Made by a program: the position numbers and the translations under genes. Under the pieces are notes generated by a model. The model was not told the origin of the DNA, made no database searches, and saw only the letters and a list, made by a program, of their open reading frames with translations. Shown here piece after piece: positions 1-12,600 of a DNA stretch of 64,000 nt (position 1 is the first letter of the stretch; each line of letters begins with the position of its first letter). The DNA comes from Flammula alnicola (lineage: Eukaryota; Basidiomycota; Agaricomycetes; Agaricales; Strophariaceae): assembly GCA_015499995.1 (NCBI GenBank), contig JADNRV010000006.1, forward strand, positions 310,001 to 374,000, written 5' to 3'.

Positions 1-1537
1 ATGGATGGATCATGTTCGGTGTCGCAAGATCTGATTCGGTCAGTGGGCCTCCTGCTAACCTCCCACGGTTCGGTCTCGTTGGATCTGGTTCGACGGATTA
101 GATAGAGATTGTTTGATGTTGTCAGATACTGCAATACAACCTCTTAACGTGTTGTCACATTTCGTTCGATATGATATGATATAATAAGAAGGATTGTAAA
201 ACCAAAACTAGCGACAGGAAAATCGTCGACCCACATGTGACACGTGTGATATCGTTTGGTATGTTTCTATTTGGCAAGCTGCATTTCTCACTGGGTTTCA
301 TCCATGGTCCCAATTGATCAAGTATATGACTTGTCAATGTTGGATGATATTCGGGCAGGAAAGGTCGGTCCTATCAATGTTGATGATGAACTTGAGGTTA
401 TTTCTCACAATGGGGCTACGGATACATGGGATTCTGCTTCCTTGCTCTGCTCTTTAGGTGTATGAACTATGTAGGATGACTTGTACACCTATATTTTAGC
501 TTAGTTTATCGAAAATTGGCCGTTTTGCACTCTCGCCACTCGCCAGGTTCAGCCAGGTTCCCACGCCATATGACTCGCCTTGACGGCGAGTGGCGAAAAC
601 TTTTGGAGGTTCAGCCATATACACTAAGCACACAGCTCATACAGTATCTCTTCGAACGGTCGCAACGTAGAAGGAAGTTCGAAGTTGAGGCCTCTGTTCT
701 TGCACTTAGCGCGAATCCCGAGCAGGCTGAATTGTTGCGCGATTATGTACTACAAGAGACGCTGTGATCCGCCTCCCGTTGTTTCACCAACGGTCCGGGA
801 GAAAAAGAAGGATGCAAGTCGGGTATCGGGGTAGCATTTTTGGGGATCGATACATTCAGCGGCATTGGAGCCACATTCTGGTAGAAAATCTCCCAGCCTA
901 TATTTTCAATCACCCAACATCGATCCATCGGGTTTCAAATTTCACTGATCATCCCTCAGGCCTCAGAGTCGATGTTAGATCTGGTTGCTATTATCATCCA
1001 CCAGCTCACGATGTCCGCCATTCAAAGCGATCTCAATCATCAATGCCTCCTTCACTTCGTTTCGCCTCATTTATTTTCTTTCGGTGTCTTTTCTTTGTCT
1101 CCATGGACAAGATAGTCCTCATCTCGTTCGGCCTCAACTTATCTTTTTTCATAAAAGTACTAGTTGCAGGACTGTGCCTGTTCAGAATTCTCGTCGTCAT
1201 GCAATTGGTGGTCATCATTATATCATGATAGGCAATTGGCGACCGCGCACGATCTTGGTATGATTTTATGATCTTTCCTGCAAGTACATCCTTCTTGTAG
1301 GCATTCAGCGACAACGAACTGCTGGAATATGTCACTTCAGGGCCAATAATAGGTGGGGATCTGCTATCTGTATATTCTTAGAAAGCACTCCTTTACATAA
1401 ATCCCTAGTTTGCCTATCTTGCTTTCCCTTGCTATTCCCCGTTTCTCTGGCCGCGTGCTGCAGCGCAGCATCTTTGTCTCTATTCCTACTCCTCGAGGGA
1501 CCTTTTTCTTGTCCAGCTTTCGAAGGCAGAGTCTGAG
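1..1537. other. Left-edge region without a confirmed gene
   Basis: No gene can be closed here. Two short plus-strand open stretches (about 256-465 and 516-767) have protein-like composition, the second ending in LRDYVLQETL. They lack convincing splice links or a recognised domain, so they may be the tail of a gene or a transposon starting outside the window. The stretch also holds the hairpin at 533-596. From about 1,060 to 1,530 it is pyrimidine-rich, as expected for a promoter or 5' leader of the gene starting at 1,538. Confidence 0.4.
533..596. repeat. 12-bp inverted repeat (hairpin) with a nested alternative stem
   Basis: TCGCCACTCGCC at 533-544 is the exact reverse complement of GGCGAGTGGCGA at 585-596, with 40 nt between them. 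The right arm can also pair with ACTCGCC at 573-579 over a 5-nt loop, so two hairpins compete. The loop and right flank carry AGGTTCAGCC copies (from 545 and near 605). Function unknown; it could be a transposon remnant or an RNA structure. Confidence 0.6.
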
Positions 1538-3416
1538 ATGTCTGTCGACTCGTTCATCCTTTCTCCTCAAAAATTGGATTCTCTCGTTGGGGCAGAGGTG
1601 GCAAGAGTGCTGTCGATCGCAATATTTGCATTAACAGGTGTGCCCCCCCCCCACTTTTTACTAGAAATTTGTGGTGATTCTGAATCTCGAATTACTCAGT
1701 ATATGACTATGCCATTACAATAGATGACGAGGTAAGGGCGTCTGGCGCTTTGCCCTTGTTGTCCGTTTCCTAAACACCTGCAGATATTTTACTTCTGGAC
1801 AGGGCCCTTCTCCATTTCTCATTGTCTGTTTTTTTTCGTGAGTGTTTCTTCGGATGAAATACCATGAAACGACTAGACGATTATTACGCTTTTTCCAATC
1901 AACAGAATCGTTATGTTCCGGCCAGCATCATTCTGTGCGTCCTTTATCTTCGACTCCAGTAATTATCGCTGAAATTCTGTTTAGTCTCGCTATCATCGGT
2001 AAGTGTAGTCCTGCATTACGCTTTGTGCGCAATATCCGGCTCACGTGGAATATCCAGATTTCTCCGTTATCAACCCCGGTTTTGAGGTGAGTTGTTTTCA
2101 ATTCATTTATCGATCTATGACATTAATATTCATCGCCCACCTGGCAGTTGTAAGCCTATTCCTTCAACCAATAGACCTCTGGAAGATAAGACTAGGTATT
2201 ACTCGACAGTTGTAAAGCATCCATCCGAGCGGGGTTTTTTCTCAACATTATTGCGATAGCTATTATCCAAGGTCTACTTCCCTGCAAAAGCCCACTTCGA
2301 AGCATTATCACTTATCATATAGCTTTTACAGCTATCCTCATCACCCGCGTGTGGTTTTTATTTCCTGGAGAGAAGGTTATCCAGTTCGGATTGCTTTTCT
2401 CCTTCATCATATCCCTATCCATTTCTTTTATCTTTGTCTACGTTTCTGCAGACCAGCTTACGGTCTTGCCAGCTGAAGGAATTCTCGTCCCTGGTTGTCT
2501 TGCCCATCGTCCTTCAAGTTTCTGGCGCATATATCTCCCATCTTTAGTGTTACACGTGAGTGATTCCTCTTGACAGCCGATAATTGCGTGAGACTGAACT
2601 TCGAACCCACCTTTATCTTGATATGATCGTTTAATTTTGCCTGGTCCCGCACGTTGATCAATTAAACGACCCATAGACTGGCCTCTACATCTTGACAGCG
2701 TATCAAGCGGTAACCAATCGGGATTGTTGGAAGCAGGCGAATCTACGCAAACAACTGCTTAGAGAGTACGTCCTTGCTTATCCTAGCTGCTTTTGAGCTA
2801 GACTGATTTTTCGGCTTCCACAGTGGCGGCATCTTCTACTTGATTGTCTTATGTATGTCCTCGGATCCTTCTTCGCTACCTCACCTCTATAACGTAGGAC
2901 GATCATCTACGCTAGGCTCTGTGGGGCTTACGTCGATCGGGTCGTTCCTTACCCAATTTCCTATAGTATGTATCTATCATTGCATTTGATAATTACCCCT
3001 CTAGTCTCATTCGCACTAACCCGCATTGCCATCGTTCAGATAAACACGCCTGCCGTTTTCTCTCCGTACGTCTTCCTTCAATTTCCCTTTTCTCGTCATC
3101 TATTGATCCTCTTCCTCTCGTTCACCCTCAAACTCTGACTCTTCCATCTCATAATCTGGCTTTCCATCTCATCTCATCTAGGATCGTGCTGGCCACAACA
3201 TCTATCGCCACAAATCGCGTCATGTTCAGCCTTCGCGCCATTACGACAAACGTGGGGTCCAGCTTTGAGTGGCTGCCCATGGAGAACCCTTCGCTTTCCG
3301 TAATTTTGGACAGGCATCCGGAGACGCCTTACGCGGCGAAAAGCAGAATTCCGACGTTCGATGACGAGGAGAGGGGTGGCGGCGTTCGGAGGATCTTTAT
3401 GCGTGTGGGCAAATAG
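1538..3416 (+). CDS. DUF6533-like multi-pass membrane protein
   Basis: This is probably an integral membrane protein of the basidiomycete DUF6533 family, whose function is unknown. The ATG at 1,538 opens with VARVLSIAIFALTG. A short exon at 1,700-1,731 then reads YDYAITIDDE, the family's usual opening motif (Y-D-Y-x-x-T-x-D-x-E). Further exons give IFYFWTGPFSISHCLFFF (1,784-1,837), NRYVPASIILLAII with DFSVINPGFE, and then AFTAILITRVWFLFPGEK running into a strongly hydrophobic block near 2,330-2,560. The last exons read LYILTAYQAVTNRD, then SGGIFYLIVL, and end in IATNRVMFSLRAITTNV and a charged tail. I count at least ten exons with canonical GT-AG introns of about 50-60 nt. The middle junctions (2,090-2,210 and 2,570-3,050) are less certain. 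Family assignment rests on motif order and hydrophobic pattern. Confidence 0.72.
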
Positions 3417-4132
3417 CGCTCTCGAATGACGCAAGTGAAAGGCGAACATTTTGTTCCATGATGTATTTTTATTACCAAGTCGGACAGATTCCAAGACCTA
3501 CCGGGTGTCATATAATTTTTACGTTCAGAACAACGTGATATTGAAATGTGTGTATTAGTAAGTCCAAGATGTAGATGTACCACTACTACGGATAGTACGA
3601 GACATTTAATGCGGATGGTGAGGTTACTAGAGACTAGAATAGGTCCAGACGTATAGAAAGGAATGTGTGCCAGTGGGTGGGAGTCGTGAAGGGTGTGTGT
3701 CTAAAGTATCGTACAATATTGTATTCGAACTGGTCCAAACAAAAAAAGGTTCCATGAAGGGATTAAAGAGTTCAGAAGAATGTAAAAAAAGTAGTCCCAT
3801 GCAACGAATGAAAAAGGGGAAAGGACCAAAAGAAAGGGATTAGGTGTGTATAAGTTTCCATGATGAGACGCGTCCAAGAAAAAACCATCGCGTCAAAGTC
3901 ACGTGGTGCCAAGAATATCGTTCACGATGCACCGCAGCAAAGATTGATGTCAAGCCGCAAGGAATCCGATAAAGGACCCGTTCGTTCCCTCCTTCCTCTC
4001 AACACCCACGAGCACCCAGCGAAACGAGACAAGACAGCAGCGCCCAGTAGACTGCACATCACATCACACCACACCACCCTCACTGAGAAACGACACCCAT
4101 GCTCGATCACGTATAGACGGGCCAGAGAGATT
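3417..4132. other. Convergent 3' intergenic region
   Basis: This lies between the stop codons of two converging genes. It is purine-rich on the plus strand (3,730-3,860, with A-runs and AAAGAAAGG-type tracts) and probably contains both 3' UTRs and polyadenylation regions. The 119- and 120-codon open frames across 3,860-4,284 overlap the deacetylase 3' exon in the wrong frame and are treated as chance frames. Confidence 0.5.
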
Positions 4133-6332
4133 TCAAAGCCTCGAAACGACACCGAACGTGCCTGCGAGCGCACCAATGCATCCGAGCAGGATCGCAGGCC
4201 AAGCTCCGGCGGGCAGTAGAGAAGGAGGCGCAGCGCCGTTGAAAGGGATGTACGACGCAGCAGGCGTCGACGTCGTGAACGCACCGCCAGTTCCTCCGCC
4301 TGTCAAGTTCGCGCCGTTGGCCTGGAGGGAAAAAAAAAGATTTGGATCAGATACTCGGAGCTAGATAGGCCCAAAAGAAGGGGAAAAAAGGTACGCACCC
4401 CAATAGGCCTCGAATTGTCGGTAAAAGCGCATGAACCCTGGTTGCACAGGCACTTTCCGGCGATGGGGTCCCAAAAGGGCGTCGAGCAGTTGTTGGGCAC
4501 TGGTTAGATTTTCAATCGCAGTAAGCATGAATTATGACCATCGTCACGACAATAGTCAACCCACATCGGAAACGTGCAGCTTGGCCAGAAGACAGATCCT
4601 GCGGCGGGTTAGGATTTCCAGGGCTCGGCTCTACCTTCGGGCATCCGTACTGTTCGAATCACAAAAAGAATAGGTAAGCGTCATGCTCTGTACAATCTGG
4701 ACTAAAATCACACTTACGCAGGTATAGAACGGGAAATCCGAGAACGCGCAATGCGAGAGAAGACCGGCCTCGTTCTGTGGAATTCCATTGCAAATCTTCT
4801 GCGAGGCGTCGACTTGCGGTGTTGTGCATTTAAGGGAGGCGATAGAATCGAGTTGGGACGCCGGAACCGGGTGCTGGACCCAATCAAGCAGCTGTTCGTT
4901 CGATACAATCCAAACTTTTGTCGTTGCAATACGTCAGGAACTGATACTATTTTATCCCAGATGGACCCGCGCTTACCATTCTGTTGCTCCTGTGCCCAGT
5001 CCAAGAATGCGTTGATCATGTTGATAGTTGACTTGGGTGGGTTGACGCCGGGATAGGTGGTCTGAGAAGAATGACAACGTCAGTTTTCCAAAACCTGAAT
5101 TATCATAGCTGGAGAAAAGTATTTACCGATAAATGGATAGGATGCGTGTACAACCCAATCGGTTGACGATTGTTATTGTAATGGTCAGTGAATGTGCTTT
5201 TCATGTATTCCAGTGTTGCAGTATCATTCACAGTCGAAGCACCGTTGGCAGCGTCCCTAGCAGTTGGTAAGGCATGTTCAGTCCGAACTTCATTCATCAA
5301 TGCTTGCGAGCGCAGACAGAACTCACAGCCAAGGATCCATCAAATGGGGACCGACCACACCTCGGTCATCGAAGAAGGCGTACATCGGAATCTCCCAGAA
5401 GCCAGGCAATTTTGGCTGACCTTTACATGTTCCAGGGACATCCAGGCAATTATTGGCCATCCCGTTATCCAGGGTGTACGGCCAAAACGCGTCGGTGTTA
5501 GGGTCCGTGACGGGTATCGAGGCCGCTGAGCTCGAGTCGTATGTGAATTGCGCTTGTGCAAGGAGCTTCAACGTGTCCGCCGAGTAGTTTAGGAAAGGCG
5601 CGCGGAAACCCCTGATTGCCGACAACGGGATTCCAGCGAGGGCGTTGAGTGCGATGAGGTTGCCGTTGATCTCGTCAGATGACGGAGTGCCGACATGGGT
5701 CATACTGCATGACGGTAAGTTATAGGCAATACGGGTTGGAAGATATCAAATGAGACTTACGTGTGGTCTGCAATCTCATTACCCGCGACGTACCAATCTG
5801 TTGATGAAGGGTTGAAAAGAAATTCGGTCAATACGGATTATCCGATCATGCGGGAAATACAACGGTTATGTAGGAGAACATACCGGTCACGAGAGTGTAA
5901 TTGGTGAAGTTTAGCGAGGTGAAGTAGGTCATTTTTATGGGGCATCCGTTGGGGTTTTTGCGTTGGGCGAGGAACTGATTGACCGAATCCAAGGTATAGG
6001 ATTGAACAGCATCATCAGCCGTGAAGACGATAAATTGCGGTACTTCCGACTGCCGGACGAGAAAAGAGGGTATCAGCGTCTAGTTGGTCATAGTGGTATC
6101 CCGAGGATGCTTTATGCGTTGCATCGCTGCGTTAAGGTTGGAATGAAACACGTACAGGCTGTAGTCCACCTGGCGGGCTCGTGCTCGCGCAGGCGCAGTT
6201 GGGGAGTTGACACTTGGATGGGTCGCACGAGTATCCAGCAGCTTCGGGGCTCGACGTTGGGCCGTTAATTCCACCATCTTGGGCAAGTGCAAGGAGTGGG
6301 AGAAGCGCAGAAAACAAGGCATATGGCAGCAT
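4133..6332 (-). CDS. Chitin deacetylase-like protein, secreted and GPI-anchored
   Basis: A carbohydrate esterase 4 / NodB-fold protein, likely removing acetyl groups from cell-wall chitin. The start (6,330-6,332) opens a signal peptide, MLPYALFSALLPLLALAQ. A cysteine cluster follows, CDPSKCQLPNCAC, then TSPPGGL, as in the animal-type and fungal CDA-like group. The first NodB motif reads FTADDAVQ instead of the usual TFDDG; both aspartates are kept. The second motif is HTMTH, split by an intron (HT in the exon ending near 5,760, MTH in the next). The third is RAPFL, and a late motif GLYTHPIH holds the usual histidine. A Cys-rich tail (CPNNCSTPFWDP, GKCLCNQGSC) leads into a small-residue stretch and a terminal hydrophobic segment, PAILLGCIGALAGTFGVV, ending SRL-stop at 4,133: a typical GPI-anchor signal. 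About ten short exons join in frame. Product length and motif order fit an active enzyme; substrate specificity is inferred. Confidence 0.85.
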
Positions 6333-6679
6333 GGCGGGATTTGACGTGAGTGGTCGTCGAGTGACTCTGCGATAAGAATATCACCGAGCGAGGTCGTCGA
6401 GCAGACCAAGAAACGCCTTTGCGAGATGCCTTTAGATGTTGAAGGGGGGATTTTTAGTTGGAGAGAAAGAAAAAAGGAGCGGATAGAGATGGCAGTCAAA
6501 TAAAAAGCAAATTTAACAATGATTGGTGAAACTTTGGGGACCTTGTAGCCAGCTGACTAATCGCATGGCGGGCACCTGCAAACTTCTTCATTCCCACTTA
6601 GTCATTTCCTCAACCATTGCCGCCGCTGCTCGCTCCAGTAAAGTCGGAGACGTCATCTATGTACGGCGTACGCTATAAC

Positions 6680-6965
6680 AGGACCCCGGAAAGTTCAGCG
6701 AGATGCCTGATCCTTGGCGGGCGGGAAAATTCCCACGGGGTTTCCTTTTAACTGTGCATCAATTGAGAGATTAGGAATGATTTTCAAAAAAACATCCATG
6801 CCTAAAAAGCCAATTTTTATCCGAAAAATCCCCAAAAATCGCAATTTTTATCCGAACACAAAAAATGGTCCTTGAGGGCGCATTTTGTGTGTTTTCGCCT
6901 CCACTCCGCCTGCGGCGCCTTTTGGGTACGAGGATCAGACATTTGGTAGAACTTTCCGGGGTCCT
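6680..6965. mobile_element. Non-autonomous DNA transposon (hAT-like MITE)
   Basis: A 286-bp element begins AGGACCCCGGAAAGTTC (6,680-6,696) and ends with its exact reverse complement (6,949-6,965). It is flanked by identical 8-bp copies of GCTATAAC (6,672-6,679 and 6,966-6,973), a target-site duplication length typical of hAT elements. Subterminal similarity goes further inward (CTGATCC at both ends). The interior is non-coding, with two copies of CAATTTTTATCCGAA in A-rich DNA. An alternative boundary with CAGGACC termini and a 6-bp CTATAA duplication cannot be excluded. It lies upstream of the deacetylase start and downstream of the F-box gene. Confidence 0.85.
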
Positions 6966-6973
6966 GCTATAAC

Positions 6974-7958
6974 ACATGCTCGCGTTGCTATCTTCTGATT
7001 GCTTTTTGTCGATTCTAAATTCTGGCCGTGTCTAGATCCAACGTAACGGTACCGACTACCAACTGATTTGAGGAAGGTCTATTTATAGTCCTTCCTCCTC
7101 TAAGACTGGAGTCTGCAGTGACCGTCATGGCGCGGCCATGGCGCGACCGCTCATTCTAAATTCTCGAGGCCGATGATTTCTAGGAGAAGAAATGGGGCGA
7201 AGTGGCTCGATGCACGTCATATGTGTTATCTGATAAGGGTCAAAAGGAAGAGAGCAGGACTCGGATGTAATAACGGAGAATTTTGCACCTTCCCGCTGAC
7301 ACTCGTCGAGCGACATGGTACGTAGTGTTCTAGCCTCTCATGATAAACTCCAAGTGTTCTTGAATCTCCTCTAATCTCTTACAGCAACTCGGACAACAAT
7401 TAGCTGTAAGCCCCATTCAAATGTGCATGTACATGTGTTGGCGAAGAATGCCAAGGACCCACAAGATGAGTTCGTGAACAACAATGTTGGATCGATAGAC
7501 CGATTTCGCCGCAACATCACTGCATAGTCGAGACTCAACCAGAGGCAAGCTGCAGAACATCGCCGGGAAAATGTTGGAGTTATTATAAAGTAAACTACTG
7601 GGCAAAGTAGAATGCTTCGTCGGCGTCCAGACTCCAGAGGCTCGGCTGGAAGTTACGCTCATCATAGAACAACAATGTTGATGTTTTTTTTTACCAACGT
7701 TCTCTAGCCCTCGTAGTTGATCTGTTGATGTTTAAAAACAATGCCGCGAGGAGCTAGTGGCCGGTAAATCATACATAGTTGGAAGAACTTAGCCCACCAC
7801 TGGGTTCCGGAGCACATCCATAAATAAATCAGCAAAGGGCACAAACATCTAAAAATATCCAGAAGAGTCAAAAGCGTATTCAGTCTCATCTTGCAAAATA
7901 AGAATCGTAAAGCTCTGAAGAACCAGCGGCACTGGCGAGAACGGCTCCTGAGATACAA
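6974..7958. other. Intergenic region 3' of the F-box gene
   Basis: No gene is supported. A near-palindrome around 7,128-7,146 (ATGGCGCGGCCATGGCGCGA) and two copies of AACAACAATGTTG (near 7,478 and 7,668) are visible. The part next to 7,958 is presumably the 3' UTR of the minus-strand F-box gene. The short open frames here do not resemble known proteins. Confidence 0.4.
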
Positions 7959-9669
7959 TTATCCTTGCCTCCCATCTAATTGTCTATCAGGCGGTTCCAT
8001 GCTATCTTCCTCACATGTCTGCGAGTCGACCACCACCCCATTCACCTCCACGCTTGATATCTCCGCCAATCCAGCCTCTCTGAGAATCTGTGCCATCAAC
8101 GCCGTGATCGCCCGCGCATTTGGAAGCCCCTTGGACTGTGTCTTTATCGCGAGATGCCGCAGCCCAAAGAATAGCGCGAGCCACTTCGGGAGGACGCTCG
8201 CTAAAGACACATCGTCACTCTCTAACTCTGAGTCAAACACGAGCGTCAGAGTGGTAATATTATCCAGCTCACGCCGCTCTGAGTCAAACAAGGCCCCAGC
8301 GGCACTTTCGAGGTCCTCGAGCATGCGCCACCCGGGACTGTTCCAGAGGTGGATGATCAGCGACACCGTCAGCTGGCGCTGTTGTTCCTGCAGCAGGATG
8401 GGGATAGACGACGCGGACGAGCGGCGGAGCCAATGCGAGAGGCCGTCGTTCCGCAATTTATACACGATCATCAGCGTCTCGAGCTGTGGAAGACCCTTGC
8501 GCTGCGACGAGAGGAGCTTGAACACCCACCCGGCGGGCGCGTGCAGCGATACCGGACATGGAAAGTCAGGGAACCGGCCCAGATCGAACGTGTCTATGCA
8601 GTCCACGTCGCGGCCCAGATGCAGCGTTTTCAATTTAGGCAGGCGAGCGAGAAAGCGGAGGAGATCCACAGGGAGGAGCTGCCGGACGCGCGAGAGGCGC
8701 AGTTCTGCTAAATGAGGTGCGTTGTCTGCGATGAGAGTGAACACGGCGGGCCAGCATTTACGGTTGATGGACAGGTTCATGAGGTGTAAGGATGTCATGA
8801 AGGGGAGTCGTAAAACTGACGTCGTCCAATGCAGAACGGGCGGAACTATGAAGATTATCGATTGAATAGTTAACGAACGAAGAACACCGTTCGCTCTTGC
8901 AGAGCTGGAGATGGGGGTAAGGACAACGGCGCTTCCAGTCCCAGACGCGCGACTGAACTTCCAATTCTCTCCTTGAAGCATATCAATCCAACCATCTCCA
9001 GGCCCAAACGCAACCACATTGGAGCGCCACTTGGCTAGCAACTTCTTCTTGATCCGGGAAAATGGACCCTTGCTATTGTCTCTTGCATCCCGCTTTGAAT
9101 GAAAACGTATGTCCCATATACCGGCCCCCCAAAATGGTCAACGACACGCACGATCGTTCCACAATCTTGTTCAGTGTCCTTCCCATAGTGGTCGACCACG
9201 CCATCAACGCCTCATCTACCACCTCACCGGGCTGAAATACGGAGCAACATCCACATCTCTCGTTCCCATACACGAACTTGACATTCTCCACGGCCGTCAG
9301 CTTCAACATGAGGTCGTGCAGGCGCCGCATGTGCCGCATTACGATATCATATTCGCCCGCGTCTCCGATGAGCTCGAAGCGACACAGAAGAGTCTTGATG
9401 GAGGGCACAAACAGTGCGATCCTCAGCCCGGAAAGCGCGTCGAGGGTATGTGGAGGATTGTCCTGGAAGATGAGTTCGGAGCGTTCGGTGGGCGCAGAGA
9501 TATTGAATCGTGCAAGGAAGATAGAGAGGGCGAAGTAGTGCAAGCTTCTGGATGTCAGGGCAAGATTGAAGAGGCTCTCGTTGGGGACGTCGGGGTGGTC
9601 GAAGATGTGCGTAAGAAGTTCATTAGGGAGGTGGTATATCCCGCTTGATGACATGGTTCCGAACATCAT
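7959..9669 (-). CDS. F-box protein with leucine-rich C-terminal part
   Basis: This is likely a substrate-recognition subunit of an SCF ubiquitin ligase. Two exons (9,122-9,669 and 7,959-9,072) are joined by a 49-nt GT-AG intron at 9,073-9,121. Splicing restores one 553-residue frame across LGGRKGPFSRIKKKLLAKW. Residues 10-50 hold an F-box: IYHLPNELLTHIFDH, then NLALTSRSLHYFALSIF. The remaining about 450 residues have spaced leucine-rich segments (LAELRLSRVRQLLPVDLLRF, LPKLKTLHLGRD) like the divergent LRR tails of agaricomycete F-box families. Two ATGs lie close together at the start; the inner MSSSGIYHLPNE is an equally good choice. Target proteins cannot be predicted. Confidence 0.8.
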
Positions 9670-12600
9670 GAGTTTGGTGTCTTAGTATGTTACACCTAGG
9701 CGGGGTATTTGTCGGAAAATGTGTACCTCAGGGTTAGGCAATGTGAGTAACAATTTCCTGCAGACAAATGTTCAAACGAAGTAATCAGCGTTCAAGTTCA
9801 AGACCGAGAGCAAGGAAATGGAAGATACAGTGGAAGATACATACATTAAAATTCACTGTAGTATCCGCTTCAGACGTCAAACTGAGTGGGCAACTCTTCA
9901 AGAGAAAGAAAAAGTAAGAAGGATAAGATCAGCTTATAACTTTCAATCCCAGGCACGTCGACCAACACGGTACTAATAACCGGCGGTAGTGGCGTCGCGT
10001 ATTCAATAAAGCCTCTAAGACGGACGTACCGTGTGTATCGCAAGGACACTCTAAGTGTCCACGCGGCTGGTATTGGGCTGGTACATATGATTAAGGTGGC
10101 CACAGTATCCTTGCCAAGAAGCACTCTAGTCGCTCTCAATCATTCATACGCATGCCTTCGCTGTGAAATAGAGGTTATGAGTAAGTAAACACGGAGGCTA
10201 CAAGCCTCGGGGATGTGACCGATTTAATGACTTGCATTTAAGCCAGTCAAATTTTGGTCGCATGTCGACGAGCCTTAGGCGCCTTCGACCTTTGTCGGTG
10301 GTTGATTAAAATTGGTTGGGAATCTCACAGCGTTCCGGAGATGATTTTATTGTCAAAGGAGATGAACTGAACGACAGGAGTCTGTCTTCAATGTCGAAAG
10401 GGTCGGTGTCGGAATAGAAGAATCATATGGGCAAAGTCCATGCCAGAGTGAATGCCAGTGGAATCAACATGTGGTGACGCCCATCTGATGCCCAGAATAT
10501 TGTCGGGTCGGAAAAATAAGGGGACATTGTTTGGCATTTCCTGTGAGAACAAATATGTACGCCTCGCTGTTACGGTAGCGTGCGGTTTGTTCGACTCGGA
10601 GTACACCGAATTCTCAACGCCCCTTTGTTCATCTCGCTTCTCGTTTATGTGTCGGAAGATTCGCTTAGAAAGAATCAGCTGTTGGTGCCTTTTCTCAGCC
10701 AATTTTTGTGACGAAAATTAACTCACATTCGCAGTTGAACTTGGCTTTGGCTCGTTCAAGGTTGCTTGCCAGCAACATCGAATATAATGTCCCTTGTTGG
10801 TCCCAGTTATCCTTTCTATCCTCGAGAAATGCGTAATAACTTATGTTTAAGCTATGAGCTCCTCATGACCTGCGCTTTCCATACACAGTACGACCACAAG
10901 CACGGAACCGAGGAACAAGTTGGAAGAACAAGAGCAACACGCCGCAAGTGGCTAACTGGGGGCTCATAAGCGAAGCAGCGCATACATCATGCCATAGCCC
11001 CGTAGAATGTACCTTATAGCAATGCTACGGGGCATGCATTGCGCGATCTACCGCGATGTGCGGTATTCTTATTCGAGACGTAAGGTAGGAGTGATCAACT
11101 TCGTCGCCTGTTACGTTAGAGGCAGAGGGATGACAGTTATTCAGAATAGGTTCTCCTCTGTCAATGAAGGTGGTGAAGGTGTTTCATTGGAATCAAAATC
11201 AACTTGCCCATCTTATCTCTGGGTGGCTCTTTTTCGTTTTCCTATTTATAACCTGGGTACTGACCGTTCTTTCTATCGACATAGTTCGCCTTATCCGGGC
11301 CATTGCCTACAGGGAGGCTCACACCTGCACAGATACTCCTTCTGTCAGCTGTGTCACATATCGCCTTGGGGTTCTGTCCGGTCCCTGTTGCCTTGCGGGG
11401 CCAGGAATCAGCCTCGTTGATGGTGGGCATTTTCCTGCATGGTTCCGTGACGTGTGCATTGACAATCCACCTTGACACGCCCGTCCCTGGTGCGCTTTTT
11501 AACCTTTCTTCCCTTCCGTACTTGCGACTTGAGACTTTCTCCTGCTGCAGATAATCATCTATCGCATCGCCCTCGTTTTCACGAAGGCTCGCACCTGCAC
11601 GTGTGTTTCTATCTCCTACGAGTAATGGCGCATAGCCTTTGGGATATTTCCCAGTAACTGCTTCCTTCCGAACCCGCCCGCCTCGTCTCTCATATCGTAT
11701 TCACTTCTCACACTACACCACAGTAAAGTTGAAACTTCGGAGATTCTTCTGGGATTTAGCCCAGGTGGGTGTTGAGTCATATTGGGGTTGAGAGCCTGAA
11801 ACTTCCGTCCAGAGCGATAGATATCGAGTGATGTGGGACAACTCGCTCATTTGAAACGGTGATCTGTATCCGACAAATTTTAATATTCGGCCATGGACGG
11901 GGCTTATTGCGTGACATTGACATAGTAAGTAAAAATACTGAAAAACCCCGCTGGTCTTACCAAGTCCCCGTCCAATCTTTATCCTGTCAGTCTTAGCGGT
12001 GGACGACTACTTGGTGTTATTGATTCCGACTGATTTGTCTCCTACGTCTACAGGTCGTTTTTGCATTCCGCAGCCCACTGATATAGGCTCCTTGGTGGCC
12101 GAGCCAGTTCTAGATTGACACTTTGCTCTGTTTCCTCACGCTTTGAATTTTGGGGCGGCTCATCCCAAGAATCCGGCTCATCCCTTATGACGTTCTCATG
12201 TCGCCCGAACTCCAGAGATATACAGCGCCGCGTGTTGGAGCTACCTTCCATATCCTACCCACTGAGCTGCTTCTAAATTTCATGTATGTCGATTCCTGCC
12301 GTGAACTCGAAACCCTGTATCCTGATGATCTTGCTCCACAGCGCGATCATGCTTCTCGCTGGAGTTTACACCTAAGAAAAGCTGTGGCCTGCTCTCTCAG
12401 CCTCTCTGTGTCCTTCCTGATCCTCGTTTAGATAGCAAAGGGATTCACAGCGTACTCATTGCTTCTCCTTCCTTAGACGTCTGCCTTACGGCCGGCCTAT
12501 AGGCATGGCATCGTCCCTGGAATGACCCTTATCAGCAGACCTAATGTCATATCCAAATACCACCCTCAGAACTCGAGAACGGTGAATAAGGACCATGAAC

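Noticed and set aside
1639..1652. A C-run inside the first intron of the DUF6533-like gene, considered as a frameshift site
   Set aside because: It is wholly intronic and does not affect the reading frame.
3860..4284. Two overlapping frames of about 120 codons, one per strand
   Set aside because: Both overlap the 3' exon of the deacetylase, whose own frame ends cleanly in a GPI signal.
7891..8715. A 274-codon plus-strand frame
   Set aside because: It is antisense to the F-box gene exon 2, which has a recognised domain and a frame-restoring intron.
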